Origin: Blautia wexlerae
GTDB lineage: Bacteria > Bacillota > Clostridia > Lachnospirales > Lachnospiraceae
NCBI RefSeq assembly: GCF_013300825.1
Contig: NZ_JAAIMY010000008.1
Coordinates: 46,568 to 110,567 of the forward strand
DNA length: 64,000 nt
Direction: 5' to 3'
Positions 1 to 9,867 of the stretch are shown here, one piece after another. The notes under the pieces are model-generated. The model did no database searches, was not told the DNA's origin, and worked only from the letters and a program-made list of their open reading frames with translations. A program made the position numbers and the translations under genes. The stretch's first letter is position 1. Every line of letters starts with the position of its first letter.

Positions 1-1
1 C

Positions 2-910
2 AGGAATGTGATCCTGATGGGAGATTTTATTACAGATATGATCTTCCAGGAGGAAATGGAAGACAGGATCATTACAAGGGAAGAATTTATGAAACGCTAT
101 GAGGATACAGTTGGAAAATCTGTTGACTTATTGGCACAGGAGATGGAGATTGATCCAGAATATGCATCCCTTGTTGTGCCGACTATGGTAGTGTGCAGAA
201 ATTTTATTGATATTTTCAATGCAGAGTCTCTCTGGGCACCAGGTGTTTCCCTGCTGGATGGAATTGCCTATGATTTTGCAGAGAAGAAAAAATTTCTCAA
301 AAGTGTCCACAATTTTGAGAATGACATTCTGGTTACATCAAAGAACATTGCAAAACGCTATTCCAGCAGTAAGAGCCATATCCAGGGAACTATGAATCTT
401 TGCCTGAATATCTTTGACAGTATGAAGAAAGTTCATGGCATGGGAGCAAGAGAACGTCTGTTATTGCAGATCGCGGCACTGCTTCATGACTGTGGCAAAT
501 ATATCAGTATGGAAAAGGGTTCTGAGTGTTCCTATCAGATCATTATGTCTACAGATATTATTGGTCTGTCCTCTATGGAGCGCCAGATGATCGCATGTGC
601 GGTCAGATTCAATAATTCTGCGTTTGTTTATTACGATGAACTTTACAGTATGGGAATCGCTATAGACAGAGAGAGCTATATCAAGGTGGTAAAGATGACT
701 GCAATCCTTCGTCTGGCGAATGCCATGGACAGAAGTCATTATCAGAAAGTAAAAGGAATCAAAGCAGTGCTCAAAGACAGAGAACTGCAGATGATCGTGG
801 ATTCTGCACAGGACATTTCCCTGGAACTGGGACTGCTGAAAGATAAAGAGGCATTTTTTGAAGAAGTATTTGGCATTCGTCTGGTTCTCAGACGCAAGGG
901 CAGAGCGTAA
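2..910 (+). CDS. ppx: Ppx/GppA-family phosphatase, C-terminal part (5' end outside window)
   Basis: The reading frame is open from base 2, so the gene begins before the window and only about 302 residues are seen, against roughly 500 in full-length Ppx/GppA proteins. The visible part is the all-helical C-terminal HD-type domain, with LLHDCGKYIS followed by SYQIIMSTDIIGLS, the usual spacing in this family. The ATPase-fold N-terminal domain is missing from view. Members hydrolyse inorganic polyphosphate or pppGpp in the cytoplasm. It ends 14 nt before ppk1, an arrangement typical of polyphosphate turnover operons. The family call is firm; whether polyphosphate or pppGpp is the main substrate cannot be told from this fragment. 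Confidence 0.85.
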   Translation, partial: RNVILMGDFITDMIFQEEMEDRIITREEFMKRYEDTVGKSVDLLAQEMEIDPEYASLVVPTMVVCRNFIDIFNAESLWAPGVSLLDGIAYDFAEKKKFLKSVHNFENDILVTSKNIAKRYSSSKSHIQGTMNLCLNIFDSMKKVHGMGARERLLLQIAALLHDCGKYISMEKGSECSYQIIMSTDIIGLSSMERQMIACAVRFNNSAFVYYDELYSMGIAIDRESYIKVVKMTAILRLANAMDRSHYQKVKGIKAVLKDRELQMIVDSAQDISLELGLLKDKEAFFEEVFGIRLVLRRKGRA

Positions 911-924
911 AGGAGGATGAACTT

Positions 925-3093
925 ATGGACTTTGAAAAATTTGAAAAGAAAGAATATTTCGTGAATCGCGAGCTGAGCTGGCTCAAATTTGATGAGCGTG
1001 TTCTGAGTGAAGCAAGAGATAAAAATCTTCCTTTGTTTGACAGACTGAAGTTCTTAAGTATTACCGCATCCAATCTGGATGAATTCTTTATGGTGCGTGT
1101 GGCGTCTCTTAAGGATCAGGTACATGCAGGATATCATAAAACAGACATTGCAGGAATGACAGCCAAGGAGCAGTTAAAAGAAATCAGTGTCCGTACCCAT
1201 GAACTGGTTCATGTACAGTATAATACACTGAACCGTTCTCTGATCCCTGCGCTTGAGAAAGCCGGAATGCACCTGGTGGCAGCCCATGAGAATCTTACAG
1301 AAGCACAGAGTGTATTTGTAGACAGATACTTTGAGGATAATGTATATCCGGTACTTACACCGATGGCGATGGATTCTTCCAGACCGTTTCCGCTGATCAG
1401 AAACAAGACATTAAATATTGGTGCTCTGATCTCCAAGAAGGAGAAGAGTGATAAACTCAGCAAAAAGGATAAAACAGGAGAACTTCTGTTTGCTACAGTG
1501 CAGGTTCCGTCTGTGCTTCCAAGGGTGGTGCAGATTCCGTCAAAGAAGGATGGAGATACCACAGTGATCCTGCTGGAAGAGATTATTGAAAGAAATATTG
1601 ACAAACTTTTCCTGAGTTATGATGTGATATGTGCCCATCCTTACCGTATTATGCGTAATGCGGATCTTACCATCGATGAAGATGAGGCAGAGGATCTGCT
1701 GGTGGAGATCCAGCGCCAGTTAAAGAAACGTCAGTGGGGTGAGGTTATCCGTCTGGAAGTAGAGGATAACATGGATGAACGCCTGCTGAAGATTCTGAAA
1801 ACGGAATTTGACATCAAAGAGGCAGATGTTTTTGAGATAAACGGACCTCTGGATCTTACCATGCTGATGAAAGTATATGGTGCGGAGGGCTTTGATGCTT
1901 ACAAGACACCGAGATATCAGCCGGCACCTGTACCGGAATTTCAGAATGAGAAGGATATTTTCCAGGTGATACGTGAGGGCGATGTATTCCTGCATCATCC
2001 TTATATGAGCTTCGATCCTGTTGTAAATTTTGTACGTCAGGCAGCAAAAGATCCGGATGTTCTGGCTATTAAACAGACTCTGTATCGCGTCAGCGGCAAT
2101 TCACCGATTATTGCTGCCCTTGCGCAGGCAGCAGAAAACGGCAAACAGGTTTCCGTACTGGTAGAGCTGAAAGCACGTTTTGATGAAGAAAATAATATTG
2201 TATGGGCGAAGAAGCTGGAGAAGGCAGGATGTCATGTAATCTATGGTCTGGTAGGTCTTAAGACACACAGCAAGATCACGCTGGTTGTGCGCAGGGAAGA
2301 GACAGGAATCCGCCGTTATGTGCATCTGGCGACCGGAAACTACAATGATTCCACTGCAAAACTCTATACAGACTGCGGTATCTTTACCTGCGATGAACGT
2401 TTCGGTGAAGATGCAACAGCAGTATTTAACATGCTCTCCGGGTATTCAGAACCAAAAAGCTGGAATAAGCTGATCGTAGCACCAATCTGGATGAAAGACA
2501 GATTCTTAAGCCTGATCGAACGTGAGGCGGAGAATGCAAAGAAAGGACTTCCGGCGTTGATCCGCGCAAAGATGAATTCCCTCTGTGATCCGAAGATTAT
2601 TGCAGGATTGTATTATGCATCTTCCTGCGGAGTTCAGGTGGAGCTTCTGGTAAGGGGGATCTGCTGTCTGAAAGTAGGAGTGCCGGGAATCAGTGAGAAT
2701 ATTCATGTCCGTTCTATTGTAGGGGAATTTCTGGAGCATAGCCGTATTTTCTATTTTGAAAACGGCGGAAACCCGGAAATCTATATGGGAAGTGCGGATT
2801 GGATGCCGCGTAACCTTGACCGCAGGGTAGAGATTGTTTTCCCTGTGGAAGATGAGAAGATTAAGAAAGAGCTGGAACACGTACTTGATCTGGAATTTAA
2901 GGATAATGTAAAAGCTCATATCCTGCAGCCGGATGGAACTTATGTGAAGCCGGATAAACGAGGCAAAGCCCAGATTAACTCTCAGATGGAATTCTGTATT
3001 GAGGCAACTGAGAAAGCAGCACTTCATAAACACGAAGAAAAGAAATCTCGCGTATTCATTCCGGCAGAGCCTGCGGAGGATATAGAGGAATAA
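925..3093 (+). CDS. ppk1: Polyphosphate kinase 1
   Basis: Makes inorganic polyphosphate from the gamma-phosphate of ATP, reversibly. The 722 residues match full-length PPK1. The start follows an AGGAGG site at 911-916. The N-terminal part carries the FVNRELSWLKFDERVL signature. The two phospholipase-D-like C-terminal domains carry GLKTHSK with His448, the expected phosphoenzyme histidine, VHLATGNYND at about 466-475, and a second conserved histidine, His605, in EFLEHSR. A charged Lys/Glu tail follows. It lies 14 nt behind ppx, so synthesis and degradation of polyphosphate are probably co-transcribed. Confidence 0.96.
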   Translation: MDFEKFEKKEYFVNRELSWLKFDERVLSEARDKNLPLFDRLKFLSITASNLDEFFMVRVASLKDQVHAGYHKTDIAGMTAKEQLKEISVRTHELVHVQYNTLNRSLIPALEKAGMHLVAAHENLTEAQSVFVDRYFEDNVYPVLTPMAMDSSRPFPLIRNKTLNIGALISKKEKSDKLSKKDKTGELLFATVQVPSVLPRVVQIPSKKDGDTTVILLEEIIERNIDKLFLSYDVICAHPYRIMRNADLTIDEDEAEDLLVEIQRQLKKRQWGEVIRLEVEDNMDERLLKILKTEFDIKEADVFEINGPLDLTMLMKVYGAEGFDAYKTPRYQPAPVPEFQNEKDIFQVIREGDVFLHHPYMSFDPVVNFVRQAAKDPDVLAIKQTLYRVSGNSPIIAALAQAAENGKQVSVLVELKARFDEENNIVWAKKLEKAGCHVIYGLVGLKTHSKITLVVRREETGIRRYVHLATGNYNDSTAKLYTDCGIFTCDERFGEDATAVFNMLSGYSEPKSWNKLIVAPIWMKDRFLSLIEREAENAKKGLPALIRAKMNSLCDPKIIAGLYYASSCGVQVELLVRGICCLKVGVPGISENIHVRSIVGEFLEHSRIFYFENGGNPEIYMGSADWMPRNLDRRVEIVFPVEDEKIKKELEHVLDLEFKDNVKAHILQPDGTYVKPDKRGKAQINSQMEFCIEATEKAALHKHEEKKSRVFIPAEPAEDIEE

Positions 3094-3124
3094 GAAACAG
3101 TCAGAAACAGAAATAAATAACTGG

Positions 3125-3163
3125 GAAATGCCATGGAAAGCGGTGGAACTGCCATGGCATTTC
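3125..3163 (+). terminator. Hairpin after ppk1
   Basis: A perfect 12-bp inverted repeat (GAAATGCCATGG at 3125-3136, its complement at 3152-3163) with a 15-nt loop lies 32 nt after the ppk1 stop. The tail (TTCTCTAAAA) is poor in T, so it may be a weak terminator or an mRNA-protecting stem. Confidence 0.45.
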
Positions 3164-3342
3164 TTCTCTAAAAAATAAACTCCTTTTTGTGGCAAAAGCC
3201 GCATAAATACAGGGCTTTTTGAACGAAAAATTCGCGAAAAATAAAAAAATTGAAATTTTTTTAAAAAAGTACTTGCATTTTAGAAAAAGATGGTGTATAT
3301 TAAACGAGTCGACAGCGAAGAGCAAACGACAAACAAACAAAT

Positions 3343-3414
3343 GGCCAGTTGGTCAAGGGGTTAAGACGTCGCCCTCTCACGGCGAAAACACGGGTTCGAT
3401 TCCCGTACTGGCTG
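3343..3414 (+). tRNA. tRNA-Glu (anticodon CTC)
   Basis: A full cloverleaf can be drawn. The acceptor stem is GGCCAGT (3343-3349) with ACTGGCT (3407-3413). The D arm contains GGTCAAGGGGTTAAGAC. The anticodon stem is TCGCC/GGCGA with loop CTCTCAC, giving anticodon CTC at 3376-3378. The T arm is ACGGG-TTCGATT-CCCGT. The discriminator is G and the CCA end is not encoded. It reads GAG codons. Confidence 0.95.
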
Positions 3415-3430
3415 CTAACAAAATAGTGAG

Positions 3431-3464
3431 AAAATAACCAGAGCATAGGCTCTGGTTATTTTTT
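3431..3464 (+). terminator. Terminator of tRNA-Glu
   Basis: AAATAACCAGAGC (3432-3444), loop ATAG, then GCTCTGGTTATTT and a T run form a 13-bp intrinsic terminator just after the tRNA. Confidence 0.9.
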
Positions 3465-3501
3465 GCGCTCAGAAGATTTATAGCTGAATAGAAAGAAAAA
3501 G

Positions 3502-3530
3502 TTGACAGTTGAAAAAACCAATGATAAGAT
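3502..3530 (+). promoter_or_regulatory. Promoter of a short transcript
   Basis: TTGACA (3502-3507), 17-nt spacer, TAAGAT (3525-3530). The predicted start is near 3537, and only about 70 nt later a terminator follows, so this promoter does not obviously serve parE. Confidence 0.6.
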
Positions 3531-3536
3531 AAATGC

Positions 3537-3604
3537 ACTCAAATTATAACAGAACAGGCTTACAGGCAGAAAAGGATCAGAATTTCGGTTCTGATTATTT
3601 TTTT
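3537..3604 (+). ncRNA. Candidate small RNA between tRNA-Glu and parE
   Basis: The interval runs from a sigma-A-like promoter (3502-3530) to an intrinsic terminator (ATCAGAA 3576-3582 with TTCTGAT 3589-3595, then eight or more Ts). The product would be about 68 nt with no credible reading frame. It could instead be a relic of a second tRNA unit or a leader whose gene has been lost. No known RNA family is recognised. Confidence 0.3.
3576..3604 (+). terminator. Intrinsic terminator upstream of parE promoter
   Basis: A 7-bp stem (3576-3582 with 3589-3595), loop TTTCGG, followed by TATTTTTTTTG. It separates the 3502 promoter from the parE promoter. Confidence 0.75.
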
Positions 3605-3637
3605 GTGTTTTATTCCATTGACAAGGAAGGTTTAGGC

Positions 3638-3666
3638 TTGAAAAAAAATAAAAATTCGGTTATAAT
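3638..3666 (+). promoter_or_regulatory. parE promoter
   Basis: TTGAAA (3638-3643), 17-nt spacer, consensus TATAAT (3661-3666). The leader to the parE start is about 90 nt. Confidence 0.8.
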
Positions 3667-3761
3667 ACGAACAAATGTTTGCAATATAAAATTTATTTCC
3701 TGATTTGCAGTAAGCAATCTGGTTGATGTTGATATATAGAAAGAAAGGAAATGTAACAGAC

Positions 3762-5687
3762 ATGGCAAAGAAAAACACCTATGATGCAGGGAGCATTTCT
3801 GTCCTGGAAGGTCTGGAGGCGGTTCGTAAGCGTCCGGGAATGTACATCGGAAGTGTTTCACGAAAAGGATTAAATCATCTCATTTATGAGATCGTAGATA
3901 ACGCAGTAGATGAACATCTGGCAGGATACTGCAGTCTGATCCATGTGATTCTGGAGAAGGATGGTTCCTGTACGGTTACGGATAATGGAAGAGGAATTCC
4001 GGTAGATATGCATGAGAAAGGAGTGTCGGCAGAGAGACTTGTATTTACAACTCTTCATGCAGGCGGTAAATTTGATAATTCTGCCTATAAGACCAGCGGA
4101 GGACTTCATGGAGTAGGCTCTTCGGTTGTGAATGCCCTGTCTACATATCTGGACATTAAGATCAGTCGTGACGGATATGTGCATCATGATCACTATGAAC
4201 GGGGAATCCCGACCATTGAACTTGAGGAAGGGTTGCTGCCGAAGCTGGGTAAGACCAGACAGACCGGAACAAGTATCAATTTCCTTCCTGACCCGGAGAT
4301 TTTTGAAAAGACAAGATTTTCTGCAACAGAAGTAAAGAGCAGACTTCATGAGACTGCATATCTGAATCCGGAACTGACCATTCATTTTGAGGATAAAAGA
4401 GGTGCAGAGGTCGAGGATATTACCTATCATGAGCCGGACGGTATCATTGGATTTATCAAGGATCTGAACCACAGCGCGGAAGTCCTGCATGATCCGGTTT
4501 ACCTGAAAGGGGAAGCAGACGGTATTCAGGTAGAGGTGGCATTTCAGTTTACCAATGAATTTCGTGAGAATGTACTGGGCTTCTGTAATAACATTTACAA
4601 TGCAGAGGGCGGTACTCATCTGACCGGATTTAAGACTACATTTACTACAGTCATGAATACTTATGCGAGAGAGATTGGTGTTCTTAAAGACAAGGATCCG
4701 AACTTCACAGGTGCAGATATCCGTAACGGAATGACAGCAGTTGTTTCCATCAAGCATCCGGAACCTCGTTTCGAGGGACAGACCAAGACAAAGCTGGATA
4801 ATCAGGATGCATCACGCGCAACCGGAAAGGTTGTAGGAGAGCAGATGGTACTTTATTTTGACAGAAATCTGGAGACTCTTAAGACAATCCTTTCCTGCGC
4901 GGAGAAAGCTGCCAAAATCCGCAAGACAGAGGAGAGAGCCAAGACCAATCTTCTGACAAAGCAGAAATATTCCTTTGACTCTAACGGAAAGCTGGCAAAC
5001 TGTGAGAAAAAGGATCCGTCCCAGTGTGAGATCTTTATCGTAGAGGGAGATTCTGCGGGAGGTTCCGCAAAGACTGCCCGTAATCGTAATTATCAGGCAA
5101 TCCTTCCTATCAGAGGCAAGATCCTGAATGTGGAGAAAGCAACCATTGATAAAGTGCTTGCCAATGCGGAGATCAAGACCATGATCAATGCATTTGGATG
5201 TGGATTTTCCGAAGGATACGGAAATGACTTTGATATTACGAAGCTTCGTTACGACAAGATTGTGATTATGGCTGATGCCGATGTGGATGGGGCACATATT
5301 TCCACACTGCTCCTGACTTTATTCTACCGTTTCATGCCGGATCTGATCACTGAGGGACATGTGTATATTGCCATGCCGCCATTATATAAAGTCATGCCTA
5401 AGAAGGGGCAGGAGGAATACCTGTATGATGATAAGGCACTGGAGAGATACAGACGTGCCCATAAACCGGGAAGCTTTACTCTTCAGAGATATAAAGGTCT
5501 GGGCGAGATGGATGCGGAGCAGCTCTGGGAGACTACTCTGAATCCGGAGACAAGAATGATGAAGCGAGTGGAGATTGAGGATGCGAGACTTGCATCAAGC
5601 GTGACAGAGATCCTGATGGGAAGCGATGTTCCGCCGAGAAAGAAGTTTATCTATGAGCATGCACAGGATGCAGAGCTGGACATCTGA
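3762..5687 (+). CDS. parE: Type IIA DNA topoisomerase subunit B (topoisomerase IV ParE-like)
   Basis: ATPase subunit of a type II topoisomerase that decatenates or relaxes DNA. 641 residues from ATG 3762; an in-frame ATG at 3723 exists, but the family begins at MAKKNTYDAG and AAAGGAA sits about 11 nt upstream of 3762. GHKL ATPase motifs are present (EIVDNAVDE, DNGRGIPVD, GGLHGVGSS). The TOPRIM motifs are EGDSAGGS with Glu428 and ADADVDGAHI with Asp505/Asp507. The protein lacks the DNA-binding insert of enterobacterial GyrB and partners the gene 72 nt downstream. GyrB and ParE are hard to split by eye; ParE is favoured because the adjacent A subunit has no GyrA box and dnaA/recF genes are absent. 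Confidence 0.85.
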   Translation: MAKKNTYDAGSISVLEGLEAVRKRPGMYIGSVSRKGLNHLIYEIVDNAVDEHLAGYCSLIHVILEKDGSCTVTDNGRGIPVDMHEKGVSAERLVFTTLHAGGKFDNSAYKTSGGLHGVGSSVVNALSTYLDIKISRDGYVHHDHYERGIPTIELEEGLLPKLGKTRQTGTSINFLPDPEIFEKTRFSATEVKSRLHETAYLNPELTIHFEDKRGAEVEDITYHEPDGIIGFIKDLNHSAEVLHDPVYLKGEADGIQVEVAFQFTNEFRENVLGFCNNIYNAEGGTHLTGFKTTFTTVMNTYAREIGVLKDKDPNFTGADIRNGMTAVVSIKHPEPRFEGQTKTKLDNQDASRATGKVVGEQMVLYFDRNLETLKTILSCAEKAAKIRKTEERAKTNLLTKQKYSFDSNGKLANCEKKDPSQCEIFIVEGDSAGGSAKTARNRNYQAILPIRGKILNVEKATIDKVLANAEIKTMINAFGCGFSEGYGNDFDITKLRYDKIVIMADADVDGAHISTLLLTLFYRFMPDLITEGHVYIAMPPLYKVMPKKGQEEYLYDDKALERYRRAHKPGSFTLQRYKGLGEMDAEQLWETTLNPETRMMKRVEIEDARLASSVTEILMGSDVPPRKKFIYEHAQDAELDI

Positions 5688-5759
5688 TTTTGCCGGAGTG
5701 TTATGTGGAAATTAAGACAGATACATGGATATGTGTCTGAGATGGAGGAAAGAAATTAA

Positions 5760-8006
5760 ATGGAAACAAAACAGGAGAATGTGATTCCTACCGACTATGC
5801 GGAGGTCATGCAGAAATCCTATATAGATTATGCCATGAGTGTTATTATTTCCAGAGCCCTGCCGGATGTGCGTGACGGATTGAAGCCCGTACAGAGAAGA
5901 ACCCTGTATGATATGTATGAACTGGGCATCCGTTATGACAGGCCATACAGAAAATGTGCCCGTATTGTAGGTGATACCATGGGTAAATATCACCCTCATG
6001 GTGACAGTTCTATCTACGAAGCACTTGTGGTAATGGCTCAGGATTTTAAGAAAGGCAAAACACTGGTCGACGGACATGGAAACTTCGGTTCTATCGAGGG
6101 TGACGGTGCAGCTGCCATGCGATATACAGAAGCCAGACTGGAGAAACTGACGCAGGATGTATTCCTCGAAGATCTGGATAAGAATGTAGTAGATTTTATG
6201 CCAAACTTTGATGAGACAGAGAAGGAGCCGGTGGTACTTCCTGTCAGAATCCCGAATCTGCTGGTAAACGGGGCGGATGGTATCGCTGTCGGCATGGCAA
6301 CCAGTATTCCGCCTCACAATCTGGGAGAGGTTGTAGATGCGGTAAAGGCATATATGAAGAATAACGACATCAGTGTTAAAGGGCTGATGCGCTATCTAAA
6401 GGGACCAGACTTTCCGACAGGTGGTCTGGTAGTAAATAAAGATGACCTGCTCAGGATTTACGAGACAGGAACAGGTAAGCTGCGTGTCAGAGGTAAAGTG
6501 GAGACAGTGAAGCTCAAAGGCGGCAGACAGCAGCTTGTGATCACAGAGATTCCTTACACAATGATCGGTGCAAATATTGGAAAATTCCTGAATGATATTG
6601 CGTCTCTTGTGGAAAACAAGAAGACAACAGATATCGTGGATATCTCCAACCAGTCTTCCAAAGAGGGAATCCGCATTGTTCTTGACCTGAAGCGTGACGC
6701 AGATGTAGAGAACCTTACAAATATGCTCTATAAGAAGACAAAGCTGGAAGATACTTTTGGCGTGAATATGCTGGCAGTTGCGGATGGCAGACCGGAGACC
6801 CTGAGCCTGAAGCAGGTGATCGAGCATCACGTGGATTTCGTATTCGATGTCACGACCAGAAAGTACACCACACTTCTGAATAAAGAGCAGGAGAAGAAAG
6901 AAATCCAGGAAGGTCTGATCAAGGCATGTGATGTGATTGACCTGATCATCGAGATCCTGCGCGGAAGCAAGAATAGAGAACAGGTAAAGAAATGCCTGGT
7001 TGACGGTGTGACAGAAGGAATCAGATTCAAGAGCAAATCAAGCGATAAAGCTGCGCAGAAGCTGCATTTCTCAGAAAAACAGGCAGCTGCGATCCTGGAT
7101 ATGCGTCTGTACAAACTGATCGGTCTGGAAATCGAGGCACTTCAGGCGGATTATGCAGAAACAATGAAGAACATTGCCATTTATGAAGATATCCTGAATA
7201 ATTATGATTCCATGGCAGAAGTGATCATGAAAGAACTGGATCAGATCAAGAAAGAGTACGGTACGAAACGCCGCACAGTGATCGAAAATGCAGAAGAAGT
7301 TGTCTATGAAGAAAAGAAGATGGAGGAGATGGAAGTCACCTTCCTTATGGATCGCTTCGGATATATGCGGACCATTGATAAGTCTGCATATGAGAGAAAT
7401 AAAGACGCTGCCAATGCAGAGAACAAATATGTGTTTAATTGTATGAATACAGATAAGATCTGTATCTTTACAGATAATGGAAAGATGCACAGCATCAAGG
7501 TGGCAGATATTCCGCTGGTTCGTTTCAGGGATAAGGGGACACCGGCAGATAACCTGAGCAATTATGACAGTGCACAGGAACGTATGCTTTATGTAGCACC
7601 GCTGGCATCTATAAAAGAAAATACACTTCTGTTTGTCACTGCTGCATCCATGTGTAAGCTGGTGAGCGGTGCAGAGTTTGATGTGGCGAAGAGAACGATC
7701 GTGTCTACCAAACTTGCTGAAGAGGATTCTCTGATCTTTGTGGGTTCAGCAGATGAAATGGAACAGGTGGTATTCCAGAGTGAGGGAGGATATTTCTTGA
7801 GATTTCAGAAACAGGATATTTCTACTATGAAGAAAACATCTATCGGGGTGCGTGGAATGAAACTGGCAGAAGGAGATAAGCTGGATCATGCATATCTTCT
7901 GGAAAGCCGTCAGGAATATACCATTACTTACCATGATAAACCTTATGTTCTCAACAGGGTAAAACTGTCCAAACGGGACAGTAAAGGAACAAAACCACGT
8001 ATATAA
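5760..8006 (+). CDS. parC: Type IIA DNA topoisomerase subunit A (topoisomerase IV ParC-like)
   Basis: DNA breakage-reunion subunit that works with the upstream B subunit. 748 residues, ATG at 5760 behind GGAGGAA. The catalytic tyrosine is Tyr122 in AMRYTEARL. The quinolone-determining helix reads [10 protein letters not shown], with Ser83 and Glu87, the ordinary drug-sensitive state. The C-terminal beta-pinwheel lacks a QRRGGKG-type GyrA box, and the protein is shorter than typical GyrA (over 800 residues). Both points favour ParC, a decatenase, over gyrase. Together with parE it forms a two-gene transcription unit ending before the rimP promoter. Confidence 0.85.
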   Translation: METKQENVIPTDYAEVMQKSYIDYAMSVIISRALPDVRDGLKPVQRRTLYDMYELGIRYDRPYRKCARIVGDTMGKYHPHGDSSIYEALVVMAQDFKKGKTLVDGHGNFGSIEGDGAAAMRYTEARLEKLTQDVFLEDLDKNVVDFMPNFDETEKEPVVLPVRIPNLLVNGADGIAVGMATSIPPHNLGEVVDAVKAYMKNNDISVKGLMRYLKGPDFPTGGLVVNKDDLLRIYETGTGKLRVRGKVETVKLKGGRQQLVITEIPYTMIGANIGKFLNDIASLVENKKTTDIVDISNQSSKEGIRIVLDLKRDADVENLTNMLYKKTKLEDTFGVNMLAVADGRPETLSLKQVIEHHVDFVFDVTTRKYTTLLNKEQEKKEIQEGLIKACDVIDLIIEILRGSKNREQVKKCLVDGVTEGIRFKSKSSDKAAQKLHFSEKQAAAILDMRLYKLIGLEIEALQADYAETMKNIAIYEDILNNYDSMAEVIMKELDQIKKEYGTKRRTVIENAEEVVYEEKKMEEMEVTFLMDRFGYMRTIDKSAYERNKDAANAENKYVFNCMNTDKICIFTDNGKMHSIKVADIPLVRFRDKGTPADNLSNYDSAQERMLYVAPLASIKENTLLFVTAASMCKLVSGAEFDVAKRTIVSTKLAEEDSLIFVGSADEMEQVVFQSEGGYFLRFQKQDISTMKKTSIGVRGMKLAEGDKLDHAYLLESRQEYTITYHDKPYVLNRVKLSKRDSKGTKPRI

Positions 8007-8049
8007 AACCAACAAATCCGCTAAAATCAAGGTTTTTGCAGGAAAAGCC

Positions 8050-8078
8050 TTGCAATTGCCGGAAATTGGTGTTACAAT
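8050..8078 (+). promoter_or_regulatory. rimP-nusA-infB operon promoter
   Basis: TTGCAA (8050-8055), 17-nt spacer, TACAAT (8073-8078); start expected near 8085. A 10-bp stem with one G-U pair (8028-8037 with 8043-8052) overlaps the -35 box and may end parC transcription. Confidence 0.75.
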
Positions 8079-8106
8079 ACATCTAAATTAGAACTTGTTG
8101 ACAAAG

Positions 8107-8126
8107 GAGTGGGCGTGAGCCCACTC
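8107..8126 (+). promoter_or_regulatory. rimP leader hairpin
   Basis: GAGTGGGC-GTGA-GCCCACTC, a perfect 8-bp stem with a GNRA loop (GTGA), followed by TTATTTG. It lies about 20 nt into the predicted rimP transcript. A short G-rich hairpin here is a common sight ahead of rimP in Firmicutes; a role in operon control is inferred. Confidence 0.55.
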
Positions 8127-8157
8127 TTATTTGTTGCATGGAAAGGCAGGTGGGAAA

Positions 8158-8622
8158 ATGAGCAGACGGGAAGAATATGAAAAGCGCGCAGAGGAACTTC
8201 TGGCACCGATCGTAGAACTTAACGGCTTTGAACTGGTTGATGTAGAATATGTAAAGGAAGCAGGAAACTGGTATCTGAGAGGATACATTGACAAACCAGG
8301 CGGAATTACAGTAAATGACTGTGAGACAGTCAGCAGAGCTTTCAGTGACAAACTGGATGAGAATGATTTTATTGAAGACAGTTATATTATGGAAATCAGT
8401 TCACCGGGACTGGACAGACCGCTGAAGAAAGACAAAGACTTTGAGAGAAACATGGGAAAACTGGTGGAAATCCGTACCTACCGGCCAATCGAGAAGCAAA
8501 AAGAGTTCTGCGGGATTTTGACCGCATATGATAGTAACAGTGTGACAATCGATGAGGATGGAACCGAGCGTGTTTTTGATAAGAAAGACACAGCCCTGAT
8601 ACGCCTCGCAATAGAGTTTTAG
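8158..8622 (+). CDS. rimP: Ribosome maturation factor RimP
   Basis: Cytoplasmic factor needed for maturation of the 30S subunit. 154 residues from ATG 8158 (AGGCAGGTGGG upstream); an upstream in-frame start at 8131 would add nine residues not typical of the family. The sequence shows the RimP pattern: VELNGFELVDVEYVKE, GGITVNDCETVSRAFSDKLD, SSPGLDRPLKKDKDFERN. First gene of the superoperon that continues 24 nt later with nusA. Confidence 0.95.
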   Translation: MSRREEYEKRAEELLAPIVELNGFELVDVEYVKEAGNWYLRGYIDKPGGITVNDCETVSRAFSDKLDENDFIEDSYIMEISSPGLDRPLKKDKDFERNMGKLVEIRTYRPIEKQKEFCGILTAYDSNSVTIDEDGTERVFDKKDTALIRLAIEF

Positions 8623-8646
8623 TTAATTCGGGAGGATAAGAAAAAA

Positions 8647-9867
8647 ATGAGCAGAGAGTTAAAGGAGGCACTGGATATCCTTGAAAAGGAGAAGAGTATC
8701 AGCAAAGATACTCTGCTTGAGGCAATTGAGCAGTCTCTGATCCAGGCCTGCAAAAACCATTTTGGAAAAGCTGACAATGTACATGTAACTATTAATCCGG
8801 AAACTTGCGATTTTTCAGTGTATGCAGACAGAAGTATTGTAGAGTACGTAGAGGATCCTGCAATGGAGATTTCTCTGGCAGATGCTTTGAAGATCACATC
8901 AAGAGCTGAGATCGGCGGCATGATACAGGTTCCAATCCAGTCTAAGGAATTCGGACGTATTGCGACACAGAATGCAAAGAACGTTATCCTGCAGAAAATC
9001 CGCGAGGAAGAACGTAAGGTGCTGTTTGATGAATATTACGGAAAAGAGAAAGAAGTAGTAACCGGTATTGTACAGCGTGTGATGGGTAAGAATGTAAGCA
9101 TCAATCTTGGTAAGGCAGATGCAGTATTAAGTGAGAATGAGCAGGTGAAAGGGGAAACTTTCCAGCCGACTGAGAGAATCAAGGTATATATTCTTGAAGT
9201 CAAGGATACACCGAAAGGACCTCGTATCCTGGTATCCAGAACTCATCCGGGACTTGTGAAACGTCTCTTTGAGTCAGAAGTTGCAGAAGTAAAAGACGGA
9301 ACCGTTGAGATTAAGAGTATCGCACGAGAAGCAGGTTCCCGTACAAAGATCGCTGTATGGAGCAACGATCCGGATGTAGATGCAGTTGGTGCATGCGTAG
9401 GTATGAACGGCGCACGTGTCAATGCAGTAGTTGAGGAACTTCGCGGTGAAAAAATCGATATCATCAACTGGGATGAGAATCCGGCGATCCTGATTGAGAA
9501 TGCATTGAGCCCTGCAAAGGTTATCGCAGTTATGGCAGATCCTGATGAGAAGACAGCTCTGGTAGTTGTTCCTGATTATCAGCTGTCCCTTGCAATCGGT
9601 AAAGAAGGTCAGAACGCACGTCTTGCTGCAAGACTTACAGGATTTAAGATTGACATCAAGAGTGAGACTCAGGCAAAAGAAGCCGGTGATTTCTATGATT
9701 ATGATGATGACGAGACTGCAGAAGATGCAGCTGAGGCATCAGCAAAGGAAACTTCAGCAGAAGATTCCCTGACAGAAGAAACCGAAGCAGAAGAAGCTTC
9801 AGAGGAAGTTCCTGTAGAAGAAGAGCCGCAGGCTCAGGAAGCAGGAGAGAATGAAGACGAAGAATAA
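8647..9867 (+). CDS. nusA: Transcription termination/antitermination factor NusA
   Basis: RNA-polymerase-associated factor acting in pausing, termination and antitermination. 406 residues. Order: N-terminal RNAP-binding domain (about 1-125), S1 domain (about 130-200, VVTGIVQRVMGKNVSINLG), then KH1 and KH2 (GACVGMNGARVNAVVEEL; LAIGKEGQNARLAARLTG). A strongly acidic Glu/Ala-rich tail (about 350-406) replaces the extra repeats of enterobacterial NusA. GGGAGGA precedes the start. The 3' end overlaps rnpM by 17 nt, suggesting translational coupling. Confidence 0.97.
   Translation: MSRELKEALDILEKEKSISKDTLLEAIEQSLIQACKNHFGKADNVHVTINPETCDFSVYADRSIVEYVEDPAMEISLADALKITSRAEIGGMIQVPIQSKEFGRIATQNAKNVILQKIREEERKVLFDEYYGKEKEVVTGIVQRVMGKNVSINLGKADAVLSENEQVKGETFQPTERIKVYILEVKDTPKGPRILVSRTHPGLVKRLFESEVAEVKDGTVEIKSIAREAGSRTKIAVWSNDPDVDAVGACVGMNGARVNAVVEELRGEKIDIINWDENPAILIENALSPAKVIAVMADPDEKTALVVVPDYQLSLAIGKEGQNARLAARLTGFKIDIKSETQAKEAGDFYDYDDDETAEDAAEASAKETSAEDSLTEETEAEEASEEVPVEEEPQAQEAGENEDEE

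Noticed and set aside
2506..3204. A 232-codon minus-strand frame over the end of ppk1
   Set aside because: It overlaps coding sequence and the ppk1 hairpin and shows no family pattern.
3870..4757. A 295-codon minus-strand open frame inside parE
   Set aside because: Antisense shadow of a conserved gene; no plausible start signal or domain.
5980..6030. Quinolone-resistance mutation in parC
   Set aside because: Ser83 and Glu87 are the usual sensitive-type residues; no resistance change is seen.
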